In this document: positions 7,875 to 15,599 of the stretch, one piece after another | Layout: each line of letters starts with the position of its first letter | Numbering within the stretch: the first letter of the stretch is position 1 | Source: JAQVCM01 sp040403095 | Lineage (GTDB): Bacteria; Bacteroidota; Bacteroidia; Flavobacteriales_D; Crocinitomicaceae | Length of the DNA stretch: 64,000 nt | Direction of reading: 5' to 3' | NCBI GenBank assembly: GCA_040403095.1 | Contig: JBBALI010000002.1 | Location: 118,096 to 182,095, forward strand | Translations under genes and position numbers: made by a program | Notes under the pieces: generated by a model | The model's database searches: none | The model's input: only the letters and a program-made list of their open reading frames with translations | What the model was told of the DNA's origin: nothing

Positions 7875-8732
7875 TTATTTTCCGCCTTTTTTGGCTGTTG
7901 CGATTATTTCATCTGCCATTTTAACGTAAGCATTGTCGCCATCTGCCGTCGCTAATTTTTTCACGATTTCAGCTGTCGCCATCGCATTTTTGTAGTCTTT
8001 CAGTTCCAATTGGATTTTGGCTTTCAAGTTCGCAACCCAATACGCATCAGGATTTAATTCAAATGCTTTTGTTGCCCAATCCAAGGCTTGTTTCATGTCT
8101 TTTTTGTTGTCGTAATAATACGAAGCTGCAGTGTAAAATGGTCTTGCATCCTTCGCCATCGTTGTTTCGATGTTTTTCATCACGCGCTCATCTACTTCAG
8201 TAGTGATATCAAAAGCAATAACCGTATTTTCCCAAGACATTTCCAATGTTGCCTGAAGCGGTTTCAAATTGGCGAAATCGATGGTAAAAGTTTCCGTTTT
8301 TTCAGCTTTGGTCTTAACAGCTGCTTTGAAACGCATCAAATCTTCAGCTTCAGAATATCCAAAAGCGCCACTCAATTTGGTGTTTTTGTTCAAAATAACA
8401 GTCCATTCTGTTTTATTTGGAATTGTAAATAAGGAATAAGTTCCTGCGGGTACTGCTTTTCCTTCGATTTTAACATCTTCGCCAAAAGTGATTTTTGTAC
8501 AAGCATTTGCTCCTGTTCTCCAAAGAGCATCAAAAGGAACAACATCTCCAAAAACTGCTCGTCCACGCGCACTTGGTCTGCTGTATTCAACAGTTAATTC
8601 TGTTAAACCAAAGTTTTGTTTTACTGTCGAAAAGGGACTTAATGTTGGTGTTTTAATTGATTGTGCTTGGCTGTTAAAACCAAATCCAACCGCGACAAAT
8701 AATGTCAAAAATGTTGAGATAATTTTTTTCAT
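7875..8732 (-). CDS. Exported DUF2911 protein with TPR-like C-terminus
   Basis: A 285-residue protein with signal peptide (MKKIISTFLTLFVAVGFGF...AQS). Residues 25-170 match the DUF2911 family, including the conserved VEYSRPSARGR, FGDVVPFDALWRTGANACT and VPAGTYSLFTIP motifs. The C-terminal part (about 185-280) is helical and TPR-like (KQALDWATKAFELNPDAYWVANLKAKIQLELKDYKNA). DUF2911 proteins are common exported proteins of Bacteroidota with no known reaction. It appears to be a single-gene unit ended by a hairpin terminator. Family assignment is strong; role unknown. Confidence 0.88.
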   Translation of the reverse strand: MKKIISTFLTLFVAVGFGFNSQAQSIKTPTLSPFSTVKQNFGLTELTVEYSRPSARGRAVFGDVVPFDALWRTGANACTKITFGEDVKIEGKAVPAGTYSLFTIPNKTEWTVILNKNTKLSGAFGYSEAEDLMRFKAAVKTKAEKTETFTIDFANLKPLQATLEMSWENTVIAFDITTEVDERVMKNIETTMAKDARPFYTAASYYYDNKKDMKQALDWATKAFELNPDAYWVANLKAKIQLELKDYKNAMATAEIVKKLATADGDNAYVKMADEIIATAKKGGK

Positions 8733-8867
8733 TTTGATTTTTTTAATTTTATTGAAGTGTGAAATTACGAAATATTTCGCATTTCATTTCTTTTTAGAAA
8801 CAAGTTGATTAGGGAATTATTTTGAAAGGTAATAAAAGACGATTCAGTAGATTATCACCATGGTTTT

Positions 8868-10319
8868 TTACCCTTTTTTGAAACTTTTCATTGGTTCTTC
8901 CAAAAACCAGAATATTCCAATGAATAGCAATAACAAGAAATTATTGAAGAAAAATTTCACGACTCCTCCAGGTTCAAAACTGAACCAAGTTGAAATCCAG
9001 AAAAGCAACAAACTGCTTCCGAGATAGACCGCAAATTTACGTAAATTGTATTTGATTGGATAATATTTTTGTCCGAGTAAATAAGACGCAACCATTTGAG
9101 CGCCATATACAATCATCGTTGCCCAAGCACACGCCATATAGCCATATTTTGGGATAAAAAGCAAATTAATGATTATTGTCAAACTCGCTCCACCAATTGC
9201 AATGTAAGCGCCAAATTTGGTTTGTCCGCTCAATTTATACCAAATGCTTTGATTGTAATAAATTCCCAGAAAAATGTTTCCGAGCAATAAAACGGGAACC
9301 ACACTCAATCCAACCCAATAACTTTCCTTGCTGATGAAATGCTTGAAAATATCGATGTTTAAAGTCACCAATAAAAACACGACACAAACCATCGCAATGA
9401 AATAGTTCATGACTTTTACATAAACTTTGTTTTTCTCTTGATTTTTAGCTTGCGCAAAGAAAAACGGTTCAGCAGCATAGCGATATGCTTGCAATAAGAT
9501 TGTGACCAACATCGCCAATTTGTAACAGGCGCTGTAAATTCCCACTTGAATCATGGAATATTCAATCGATTTTCCGCTGGAGTGGGTAACGTGCTTGAGC
9601 AGAATTCGGTCGATGGTTTCATTGATGATTCCCGCGAAACCGGCAATGACCAATGGCGCAGCATATTTGAGCATTTCCTTGGCTAGTTCCACATTGTAAG
9701 TCCATTTGAGGTACAAAAAATCTTTGTAAAGCATCACAGGTTTTACCAAGGAAGACAATAAATTGGCTATCAAAATAAAGAAAACAGCCTCTTCGGGATT
9801 GCTTCTATCGACCACAAAACCAATCAAAATCACGTTGAGTAAAATATTGACTCCGATGGAAGTAAATTGAATCGTTGCAAATTTGACAGCTTTTTCTTCA
9901 GCACGCAATTTGGCTAGCGGCAAGCTTGTCACTGCGTCTATGCAAACGATTGAAATAAGTAAAATAATGTATTCATTGTGGTCTGAATACAGCATCGCAT
10001 CAGCAATGTTTTGATTGAAAAAAAGCATGATTGCAAAAAATGCAATGTTGATTCCGATAACAGTGAGAAAACTATTTCGAAAAACTTGTTCGCGGTCTTC
10101 TTTTTCATGCAAAAATTTGAAAAAGGAAGTTTCCATTCCAAAAGTTAGAATGACTATTAAAAACGCAACCCATGCATACAATTCAGAAACGACGCCATAT
10201 TTTTCTGGGTCGATTACTTTGGTGTGCAACGGAACGAGCAAATAATTTAGCAGACGTCCCAAAATACTTGGAAGTCCATAAATGGCAGTTTGCCCTAAAA
10301 GTTTTTTAATTGGATTCAA
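8868..10319 (-). CDS. Polysaccharide flippase-type membrane protein (Wzx/MATE-like)
   Basis: A 483-residue protein with about 12-14 hydrophobic segments, matching the oligosaccharide flippase/polysaccharide export superfamily (start GQTAIYGLPSILGRLLNYLLVPL). Such proteins move lipid-linked sugars across the inner membrane. No glycosyltransferases are nearby. The start is unusual: no ATG lies near the N-terminus and the only fitting codon is TTG 10319, which follows the TAA of the enoyl-CoA hydratase directly and in the same frame. Homologues beginning MNP.KKL.GQTA support this start. Expression probably depends on re-initiation after the upstream gene. Confidence 0.87.
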   Translation of the reverse strand: MNPIKKLLGQTAIYGLPSILGRLLNYLLVPLHTKVIDPEKYGVVSELYAWVAFLIVILTFGMETSFFKFLHEKEDREQVFRNSFLTVIGINIAFFAIMLFFNQNIADAMLYSDHNEYIILLISIVCIDAVTSLPLAKLRAEEKAVKFATIQFTSIGVNILLNVILIGFVVDRSNPEEAVFFILIANLLSSLVKPVMLYKDFLYLKWTYNVELAKEMLKYAAPLVIAGFAGIINETIDRILLKHVTHSSGKSIEYSMIQVGIYSACYKLAMLVTILLQAYRYAAEPFFFAQAKNQEKNKVYVKVMNYFIAMVCVVFLLVTLNIDIFKHFISKESYWVGLSVVPVLLLGNIFLGIYYNQSIWYKLSGQTKFGAYIAIGGASLTIIINLLFIPKYGYMACAWATMIVYGAQMVASYLLGQKYYPIKYNLRKFAVYLGSSLLLFWISTWFSFEPGGVVKFFFNNFLLLLFIGIFWFLEEPMKSFKKG

Positions 10320-11099
10320 TTAAGCGCGAAAATTTGGTTTCCTTTTTTCGATAAAAGCCGTGGTTCCTTCTGTAAAATCAGCAGTGCCAAAACAAGCGCC
10401 AAATTCAGCGATTTCGACTTCAAAACCATTCACGCCACTTTTGAAATTGGCATTTACAGCATTGATCGCACTTGCAATGGCAGTTGCGGAATTATTTAGA
10501 ATTTTATTTGCCATTTTCTCAGCGGTTGCGTGCAGTTCTTCCAAGGCGCAAACATCGTTTACCAATCCCCATTTTAGTGCTTCTTCAGCTGGAATCATTC
10601 CTGCGGTGAAAACCATTTCATTCGCTTTTCCTCGTCCTACCAATTGCGGCAAACGTTGCGTTCCGCCATAGCCAGGAATCAATCCCAAAGAAACTTCTGG
10701 AAGTCCCATTTTCGCATTTGCTGAAGCGATTCTGATATGACAAGACATGGCCAATTCTAATCCTCCTCCCAATGCAAAACCGTTCACTGCCGCGATGACA
10801 GGTTTGCTCATATTTTCAATAAAATCAAACAACAAAGCTTGGCCTTTCGCAGCCAATTCTTTTCCTTGCAAAGTATCAAAATCAGCGAATTCTTTGATGT
10901 CAGCGCCCGCAACGAAAGATTTTTCGCCAGAACCTGTTAAAATCACAACGCCCGTTTTGGAATCGTTGTTTGCTGCGTCTAAAGCCAATCTCAATTCTTG
11001 GATTGTTTCTTTGTTCAAGGCGTTTAATTGCGATGGGCGATTGATTGTAATCCAAAGAATTTGACCTTTTTGTTCTGAAATAATATTGTTGTATGTCAT
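10320..11099 (-). CDS. Enoyl-CoA hydratase/isomerase family protein
   Basis: A 259-residue crotonase-fold enzyme. Conserved parts are INRPSQLNALN, the CoA/oxyanion loop SFVAGADIKEF (about residues 58-68), NGFALGGGLELAMSC, and MGLPEVSLGLIPGYGGTQRLPQLVG with both Glu residues usual for hydratases. It would hydrate trans-2-enoyl-CoA in fatty-acid or amino-acid breakdown; the exact substrate cannot be told. ATG 11099 matches the family N-terminus (MTYNNIISEQKGQILWITINRP). The stop TAA is followed at once by the TTG start of the flippase gene, an odd pairing of unrelated functions. Confidence 0.92.
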   Translation of the reverse strand: MTYNNIISEQKGQILWITINRPSQLNALNKETIQELRLALDAANNDSKTGVVILTGSGEKSFVAGADIKEFADFDTLQGKELAAKGQALLFDFIENMSKPVIAAVNGFALGGGLELAMSCHIRIASANAKMGLPEVSLGLIPGYGGTQRLPQLVGRGKANEMVFTAGMIPAEEALKWGLVNDVCALEELHATAEKMANKILNNSATAIASAINAVNANFKSGVNGFEVEIAEFGACFGTADFTEGTTAFIEKRKPNFRA

Positions 11100-11223
11100 G
11101 ATTTGTAAAATTTTCATCGTAAAGATAAAAATATCAGTCAAGGAAAGGAAAAAATGCGGGAGGAATTATTTTGTGTTGGAATTAAATCCGTTGCATGAAT
11201 ATAGATACAGTCTTGATAAAGCA

Positions 11224-11760
11224 TCACTTTTTCGATCTCAAACGTTTGTAGATTTGAATGGCAATCATTAAGCCAACAGCCACGCCAAAAAAACCAAGTG
11301 TTCCAGCAATCCAATTGAAAGTTGATTTCAAAACAACGAGAAAAACGATGGCTACCAAAAACAAAGTTGCCAATTCATTCCACAAGCGCAATTGAGTTGA
11401 TTTCCAACCGAAAATATTTTGCTTGAATTTGATCATGATATTTTGACATAAAAAATGGTAAATCAAGAGCAAGACAACAAAAACCAACTTGATTTGAAAC
11501 CAAGGTGCATATAAGTAGCTTGGATTGAGAATGACCATCCAAGTTCCAAAAATAACAGATAAAACCATGGCTGGCGTGGTAATGATCCACCATAATTTTT
11601 TCTCCATGATGACAAATTGATTGGAAAGAATTTCTTTCTCAACGTCAGATTTTGCTTGCGCTTCCACATGATAAATAAACAAACGAACCATGTAAAATAA
11701 CCCCGCAAACCAACTCACCACAAAAATGATATGTAAAGCCTTAACTGTTAATAAATCCAT
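11224..11760 (-). CDS. hemJ: Protoporphyrinogen IX oxidase, HemJ type
   Basis: A 178-residue membrane protein of the HemJ/UPF0093 family, which oxidises protoporphyrinogen IX in haem synthesis. Conserved features are the first helix KALHIIFVVSWFAGLFYMVRLFIYH (invariant His10), IMEKKLWWIITTPAM, and W..K hydrophobic repeats; four helices are expected (about residues 3-25, 55-78, 85-105, 125-170). The start ATG 11760 is only four bases past a TATTTTTG box, so its mRNA may lack a leader. It is probably a single-gene unit. Confidence 0.88.
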   Translation of the reverse strand: MDLLTVKALHIIFVVSWFAGLFYMVRLFIYHVEAQAKSDVEKEILSNQFVIMEKKLWWIITTPAMVLSVIFGTWMVILNPSYLYAPWFQIKLVFVVLLLIYHFLCQNIMIKFKQNIFGWKSTQLRLWNELATLFLVAIVFLVVLKSTFNWIAGTLGFFGVAVGLMIAIQIYKRLRSKK

Positions 11761-11764
11761 GACA

Positions 11765-11772
11765 CAAAAATA
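11765..11772 (-). promoter_or_regulatory. -7 box abutting hemJ start
   Basis: Minus-strand TATTTTTG followed by TGTC and then the ATG. No -33 TTG at normal spacing, so support is partial. Confidence 0.35.
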
Positions 11773-12056
11773 CTAAAAAAAAGACCCGCTACGCTTTAGG
11801 ATTTTAAGATATTAGGACACGTTGCTAAGCAACTTTAAGACTATTTATAGATTATTAGAGTAATAGATTATTAGATTGACTTCGTCGGTGCTACGCGCTC
11901 ACTTCGTGGCTGACTTCGTCGGTGTTGGAATTTTGGATTGTCGACAATATAATGTGTTTTATCAAATGTCTATAGTCTAATGTCTCCGGTCTATTGTCTT
12001 TTGTCCAATATCTTAAAAATTCAAGGGATAAAAATAATATCAATTTGATAATTGAT

Positions 12057-12064
12057 TACTTTTG
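12057..12064 (+). promoter_or_regulatory. -7 box before bacilliredoxin gene
   Basis: TACTTTTG matches TAnnTTTG. The leader to ATG 12122 would be about 54 bases. No -33 TTG at 17-23 bases. Confidence 0.4.
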
Positions 12065-12121
12065 TATATAATAATAAAACACTTAGTTTAATTTAAACTT
12101 TGTTTATCAAATTTAGAAGTT

Positions 12122-12535
12122 ATGTATCCAGAACAATTAGTTGCCCCGATGAAAGAAGACCTTATTAAAGTGGGCTTTAAACAATTAGTTACTCCGTCAG
12201 AAGTTGACGCCTCCATTCCAGATTCTAAAGGAACTGTGTTGGTGGTTGTGAATTCTGTTTGCGGTTGCGCAGCAGGAAATATGCGTCCAGGCGTGAAATT
12301 ATCTTTGGCGAATGATAAAGTTCCTGCGAACTTGACAACTGTTTTTGCAGGTGTTGACGGTGAAGCAGTGGCGCAAGCAAGAAAATACTTTTTGCCTTAT
12401 CCTCCTTCATCTCCATCTATTGCACTTTTCAAAGATGGCGAATTGGTTCATTTCCTAGAAAGACACCATATTGAAGGCGGAACAGCACAAATGATTGCTG
12501 ATAATTTGGCAGAAGCATACAACGAATTCTGTTAA
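12122..12535 (+). CDS. BrxA/BrxB family bacilliredoxin
   Basis: A 137-residue protein of the bacilliredoxin (YphP/YqiW, DUF1094) family with a thioredoxin-like fold. The characteristic CGC motif is present at residues 47-49 (VVNSVCGCAAGNMRPG), together with YPPSSPSIALF and the C-terminal HHIEGG. Characterised members remove bacillithiol from oxidised proteins in the cytoplasm; the presence here suggests the organism makes bacillithiol or a similar low-molecular-weight thiol, though its biosynthesis genes are not in the window. It has its own promoter and terminator, so it is a single-gene unit. Confidence 0.93.
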   Translation: MYPEQLVAPMKEDLIKVGFKQLVTPSEVDASIPDSKGTVLVVVNSVCGCAAGNMRPGVKLSLANDKVPANLTTVFAGVDGEAVAQARKYFLPYPPSSPSIALFKDGELVHFLERHHIEGGTAQMIADNLAEAYNEFC

Positions 12536-12554
12536 TTTATTGATTCAAATTTTG

Positions 12555-12590
12555 AAAGGATTGTAAGCTTTGAGTTTGCAATCCTTTTTT
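12555..12590 (+). terminator. Terminator after bacilliredoxin gene
   Basis: AAAGGATTG (12555-12563) pairs perfectly with CAATCCTTT (12579-12587) and is followed by a T run. Confidence 0.8.
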
Positions 12591-12695
12591 GTTTTAGGCA
12601 TAGTTTAAAGCACAAATTTTCACAAATCAAAACATCGAAACCAATGTTTTGTTAATATTGAATTGTATTTATTCATCCAATTAAAATATAAAAAA

Positions 12696-13859
12696 ATGCT
12701 CAATTTTGAAATTCACAATCCTACCAAAATCGTTTTCGGAAAAGACCAATTAAGTAAACTTGCGCAATATATTTCCAACGCCACAGACTCCAAAAAAATC
12801 TTGTTGGCTTACGGAGGTGGAAGCGCTGAAAAAATCGGCTTATTAGATAAAATTAGAACTGAATTACATGATTTTGAAATCATCGAATTTGGCGGTATCG
12901 AAGCAAATCCTGAATTTGACACTTTGATGCAAGCAGTTGAAGTTTGTCGTACCAGAAATATCGGTTTCATTCTCGCAGTTGGCGGCGGTTCGGTAATTGA
13001 CGGGGTTAAATTTATCTCAGGCGCTATCAATTATGCTGGTGATCCGTGGGAAGTTTTGTTGCGCGAAGAAGGAAAAGTGTTCACTTCTGCCGTTCCATTT
13101 GGCAGCGTGTTGACAATTCCTGCAACGGGTTCGGAAGCTAATAGTGGCGCCGTGATTAGTCGTTCATCTTTGAAAGAAAAACGCACGATGGGCGGACCGT
13201 TATTTTTTCCAGTTTTCTCATTTTTAGATCCAACAGTAGTAGCTACTTTGCCGAAACGACAATTGGCGAATGGAATTACCGATGCTTTCATGCACACTTT
13301 GGAACAGTATTTAACTTATCCAACTGCCAATTTATTGCAAGAAAGAGAGGCGGAGGCAGTGTTGTCAACCTTGATTGAAATTGCACCAAAAGTACTTGAA
13401 AATCCTGCCGATTACGAAGCAGCTGCAAACTTGATGTGGTGCGCAAACCATGCATTGAATGGGAATTTGCGTTGCGGTGTTCCAACGGATTGGTCGACGC
13501 ACATGATTGGACATGAATTGACGGCATTGTATGGCATTGACCATGCGCAATCGTTGGCCATTATTTGTCCGCGTTTGTTTGAAGTAAAATTCGAAAACAA
13601 AAAAGCCAAATTAGAACAATACGGAAAACGTGTTTGGCATCTAACTGGCGACAACGTTGCTGGAGAATCAATCGCGAAAACGGAATCATTTTTCCATTCA
13701 TTGGGAATCAAAACGCACATTTCGGATTACACGTCTGAAGGCAAAGATGCAGCGCAAATTATCAAAGCCCGTTTCGCTGAACGTCAGTGGATTGCCATGG
13801 GTGAAAGACAAGATTTAACGCTGGATGAGGTGGAGAAAATCGTGACGAACGCGCAATAA
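12696..13859 (+). CDS. Iron-containing alcohol dehydrogenase, YqhD-like
   Basis: A 387-residue group III alcohol/aldehyde dehydrogenase. The N-terminal nucleotide domain contains KILLAYGGGSAEKIG and ILAVGGGSVIDGVKFI; the helical C-terminal domain has the metal-binding pattern GITDAFMHTLEQYL (Asp, His) and THMIGHELTALYGIDHAQSLAI (two His). Length and order fit E. coli YqhD (387 residues), an NADPH-dependent reductase of reactive short aldehydes. The start at ATG 12696 gives the family N-terminus LNFEIHNPTKIVFGK. A hairpin terminator follows. The physiological substrate is inferred only. Confidence 0.9.
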   Translation: MLNFEIHNPTKIVFGKDQLSKLAQYISNATDSKKILLAYGGGSAEKIGLLDKIRTELHDFEIIEFGGIEANPEFDTLMQAVEVCRTRNIGFILAVGGGSVIDGVKFISGAINYAGDPWEVLLREEGKVFTSAVPFGSVLTIPATGSEANSGAVISRSSLKEKRTMGGPLFFPVFSFLDPTVVATLPKRQLANGITDAFMHTLEQYLTYPTANLLQEREAEAVLSTLIEIAPKVLENPADYEAAANLMWCANHALNGNLRCGVPTDWSTHMIGHELTALYGIDHAQSLAIICPRLFEVKFENKKAKLEQYGKRVWHLTGDNVAGESIAKTESFFHSLGIKTHISDYTSEGKDAAQIIKARFAERQWIAMGERQDLTLDEVEKIVTNAQ

Positions 13860-13875
13860 TTCTTAGAAAAAATAT

Positions 13876-13917
13876 TGATTGAACACCGTTTGAATATGGT
13901 TTGAGCGGTGTTTTTTG
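13876..13917 (+). terminator. Terminator after yqhD-like gene (repeat copy A)
   Basis: AACACCG (13882-13888) pairs with CGGTGTT (13906-13912), then T residues. The block is almost identical to the one at 14592-14634. Confidence 0.75.
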
Positions 13918-14071
13918 CAAAGTCTAATTTTTTGGCTTAAGCACAATTTTAGTTAAATAATTGATTTATAAAATAGTTACAAATTTTTATGTGAAGAAAG
14001 ACTAAATATAAAGCCTATATTTACCTTAATACCAAGACTAGGAAATTTATCCTTTCTTGAAAATAAAAAAC

Positions 14072-14530
14072 ATGAATAAATATTTTATCATTTTGACCGT
14101 ACTAGGATTTGTTTCTTGTACAAATTCTAAGACTGCAGATGAACTTGCTACTAAGCAATTAGAACTTCAGGAATCTCAACAAAACAAAATAGATTCGTTG
14201 ACTCTAATTAACAATGAAACAACTGAATCAAATTCCGATGTTAGTACAACAACAACTAACAATTATTCAACTACTCCAAGCTCAAGCAATTCGTCTGGTT
14301 CTCAATCTAGCACTACAACGACCGAGAAAAAGAAAATGACCAATAAAACCAAAGGAGCCTTGATTGGTGCTGGTGCTGGTCTTGTTGGTGGTGCTGTAAC
14401 TGGAGCTGCTGTTAGTAAAAGAGACAAAACTAAAGGTGCCGTAGTAGGCGGACTTGTAGGTGGTGCTACTGGTGCTGGTGTAGGGTACGGAATTGGTGCT
14501 GCTAAAGATAAGAAAGAAGCTGGAGAGTAG
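14072..14530 (+). CDS. Glycine-zipper lipoprotein
   Basis: A 152-residue lipoprotein: signal peptide with lipobox LGFVSC (Cys16), a Ser/Thr/Asn-rich linker (about 20-90, TTTTNNYSTTPSSS type) and a C-terminal double glycine-zipper (about 95-145: GALIGAGAGLVGGAVTGAAV and AVVGGLVGGATGAGVGYGIG) joined by a charged SKRDKTK turn. Glycine zippers can form membrane-inserting helical hairpins; the role is unknown. ATG 14072 starts the signal peptide. The gene lies between two near-identical hairpin terminators and has an extra terminator of its own. Confidence 0.82.
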   Translation: MNKYFIILTVLGFVSCTNSKTADELATKQLELQESQQNKIDSLTLINNETTESNSDVSTTTTNNYSTTPSSSNSSGSQSSTTTTEKKKMTNKTKGALIGAGAGLVGGAVTGAAVSKRDKTKGAVVGGLVGGATGAGVGYGIGAAKDKKEAGE

Positions 14531-14554
14531 ATTTCTTAAACATCCAAATATTTG

Positions 14555-14586
14555 AAAGGACGGGTTTTAAAGCTTGTCCTTTTTTT
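14555..14586 (+). terminator. First terminator after glycine-zipper gene
   Basis: AAAGGAC (14555-14561) pairs with GTCCTTT (14576-14582) and runs into T residues. Confidence 0.75.
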
Positions 14587-14591
14587 GTGAC

Positions 14592-14634
14592 TGATTGAAC
14601 ACCGTTTGAACTTGGTTTGAGCGGTGTTTTTTTT
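14592..14634 (+). terminator. Second terminator (repeat copy B)
   Basis: AACACCG (14598-14604) pairs with CGGTGTT (14622-14628), followed by T residues to 14634. It differs from copy A at 13876 mainly in the loop. Confidence 0.75.
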
Positions 14635-14926
14635 ATAATTTTCTATGAGTTTTGCCCGCCCTGGGGCAAATAGGTTTAGGTATACATTTTTTTAAATAGT
14701 TCAGCCCTGCCAGGGCTGTAGAAAAAATGTTCAATACGGTAAATTGTCTTGATTCTTCTTAAATCGTTATTACGCTGAAAGGGCTTGAGGGTAAGGTTCA
14801 AATATTCTCCATTTTTTCATAATTGCCTGCCTCAGATAGGCTAAAAGATTATAGAAAAAATTGTTTTTTTTTCGTTTTTGTTGCCCTAGAGTGGGGAAAA
14901 CAAATTCCTGATCATATCAAAAGACC
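14635..14926. repeat. Structured intergenic region with GC-rich palindromes
   Basis: No gene is seen. The stretch holds TTGCCC/GGGCAA (about 14655-14672), a perfect CAGCCCTG/CAGGGCTG hairpin with a one-base loop (14702-14718), GCCT/AGGC (about 14827-14843) and a final TTGCCCTAGAGTGGGG block. The pattern resembles the small palindromic repeats often scattered in Bacteroidota intergenic DNA. It separates convergent transcripts. Confidence 0.5.
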
Positions 14927-15589
14927 TCATTCAAACTTCATTCGAATTTGTTCAGGAGTTAGCGTTTGAAGGTCTTTCAACAATTCTTGAAAATCATCAT
15001 ATTCTTGCATTTCTGCAAAATCATCTAAGGCTTTTAGGGCTTCAGGCGTTAAAAATTCTTCTCTATAATTGAGTTCGTAAGCGGCCATTATGGGGAAGAG
15101 CAAGGTGTTTTCTTTGGTGTAATCTTTGAAGTTTTTGATCATGTGCATCAAAGTAAACGAGGTGTTTTGTAATGCATTCAAAAGCAATTCAGACGAAGTT
15201 CCAAAAGTGATTTCTGGTAAATTATTAGGATTTGGACCTTTTTCTTTTGGTTTCATTTCGACTACAACAGTGTCTTTGTCTTTTTTTGATAGTTGTCCAA
15301 TGATGATGAGTGCCAAGCCTGTGAAGAAGAATAGAAAAATCGCCCAAATTGTATAATCTCGGTTGAGTTTTTTGATAATGTTTTGACCATAAATCATCAT
15401 ACCGAATCTAGCAATACCAAATACTCCCAGTGTCCAAGAATTTATTGAATTTGATGCATAAAAACCAGGAATGATAATCCTTACGATTATAAATAATCCT
15501 AACAATGCAATGCCGTAGTAAGTTACTTTCGGAAAACTAACTTTCGCATTTGAGAATTGGTCCAAAATTTCAGTTTCTACATCAGCCAT
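14927..15589 (-). CDS. Membrane protein of unknown function
   Basis: A 220-residue protein I do not recognise. It has three hydrophobic segments (about residues 22-42, 50-68 and 80-100), a basic, proline-containing linker (DKDTVVVEMKPKEKGPNPNN) and an acidic helical C-terminus (about 130-220). The N-terminal tail and the long C-terminal part carry no known catalytic motif. It lies 10 bases downstream of the CNNM/CorC-type gene on the same strand, so the two are almost certainly co-transcribed. Confidence 0.75.
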   Translation of the reverse strand: MADVETEILDQFSNAKVSFPKVTYYGIALLGLFIIVRIIIPGFYASNSINSWTLGVFGIARFGMMIYGQNIIKKLNRDYTIWAIFLFFFTGLALIIIGQLSKKDKDTVVVEMKPKEKGPNPNNLPEITFGTSSELLLNALQNTSFTLMHMIKNFKDYTKENTLLFPIMAAYELNYREEFLTPEALKALDDFAEMQEYDDFQELLKDLQTLTPEQIRMKFE

Positions 15590-15599
15590 TGTTCTAATT

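Larger units (their letters stand above)
11761..12121. repeat. 361-base gap with three kinds of short repeat
   Basis: There is no gene here. Reading left to right it holds ATATTAGGA-type units (about 11805-11816), a GTTGC/GCAAC hairpin at 11820-11832, a GC-richer block with a 14-base direct repeat TGACTTCGTCGGTG (11877-11890 and 11911-11924) and a degenerate CTCACTTCGTGGC between them (period about 17), and GTCTAATGTCTCC-type units (11950-12010) like those at 1275-1340. The right end holds the bacilliredoxin promoter. Confidence 0.6.

Noticed and set aside
8868..11099. Gene fusion of enoyl-CoA hydratase and flippase
   Set aside because: A clear TAA separates them; homologues of each are independent proteins, so this is an abutment, though readthrough is possible.
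11877..11924. Possible CRISPR array from 14-base repeats
   Set aside because: Only two or three degenerate units with no uniform spacers and no cas genes nearby.
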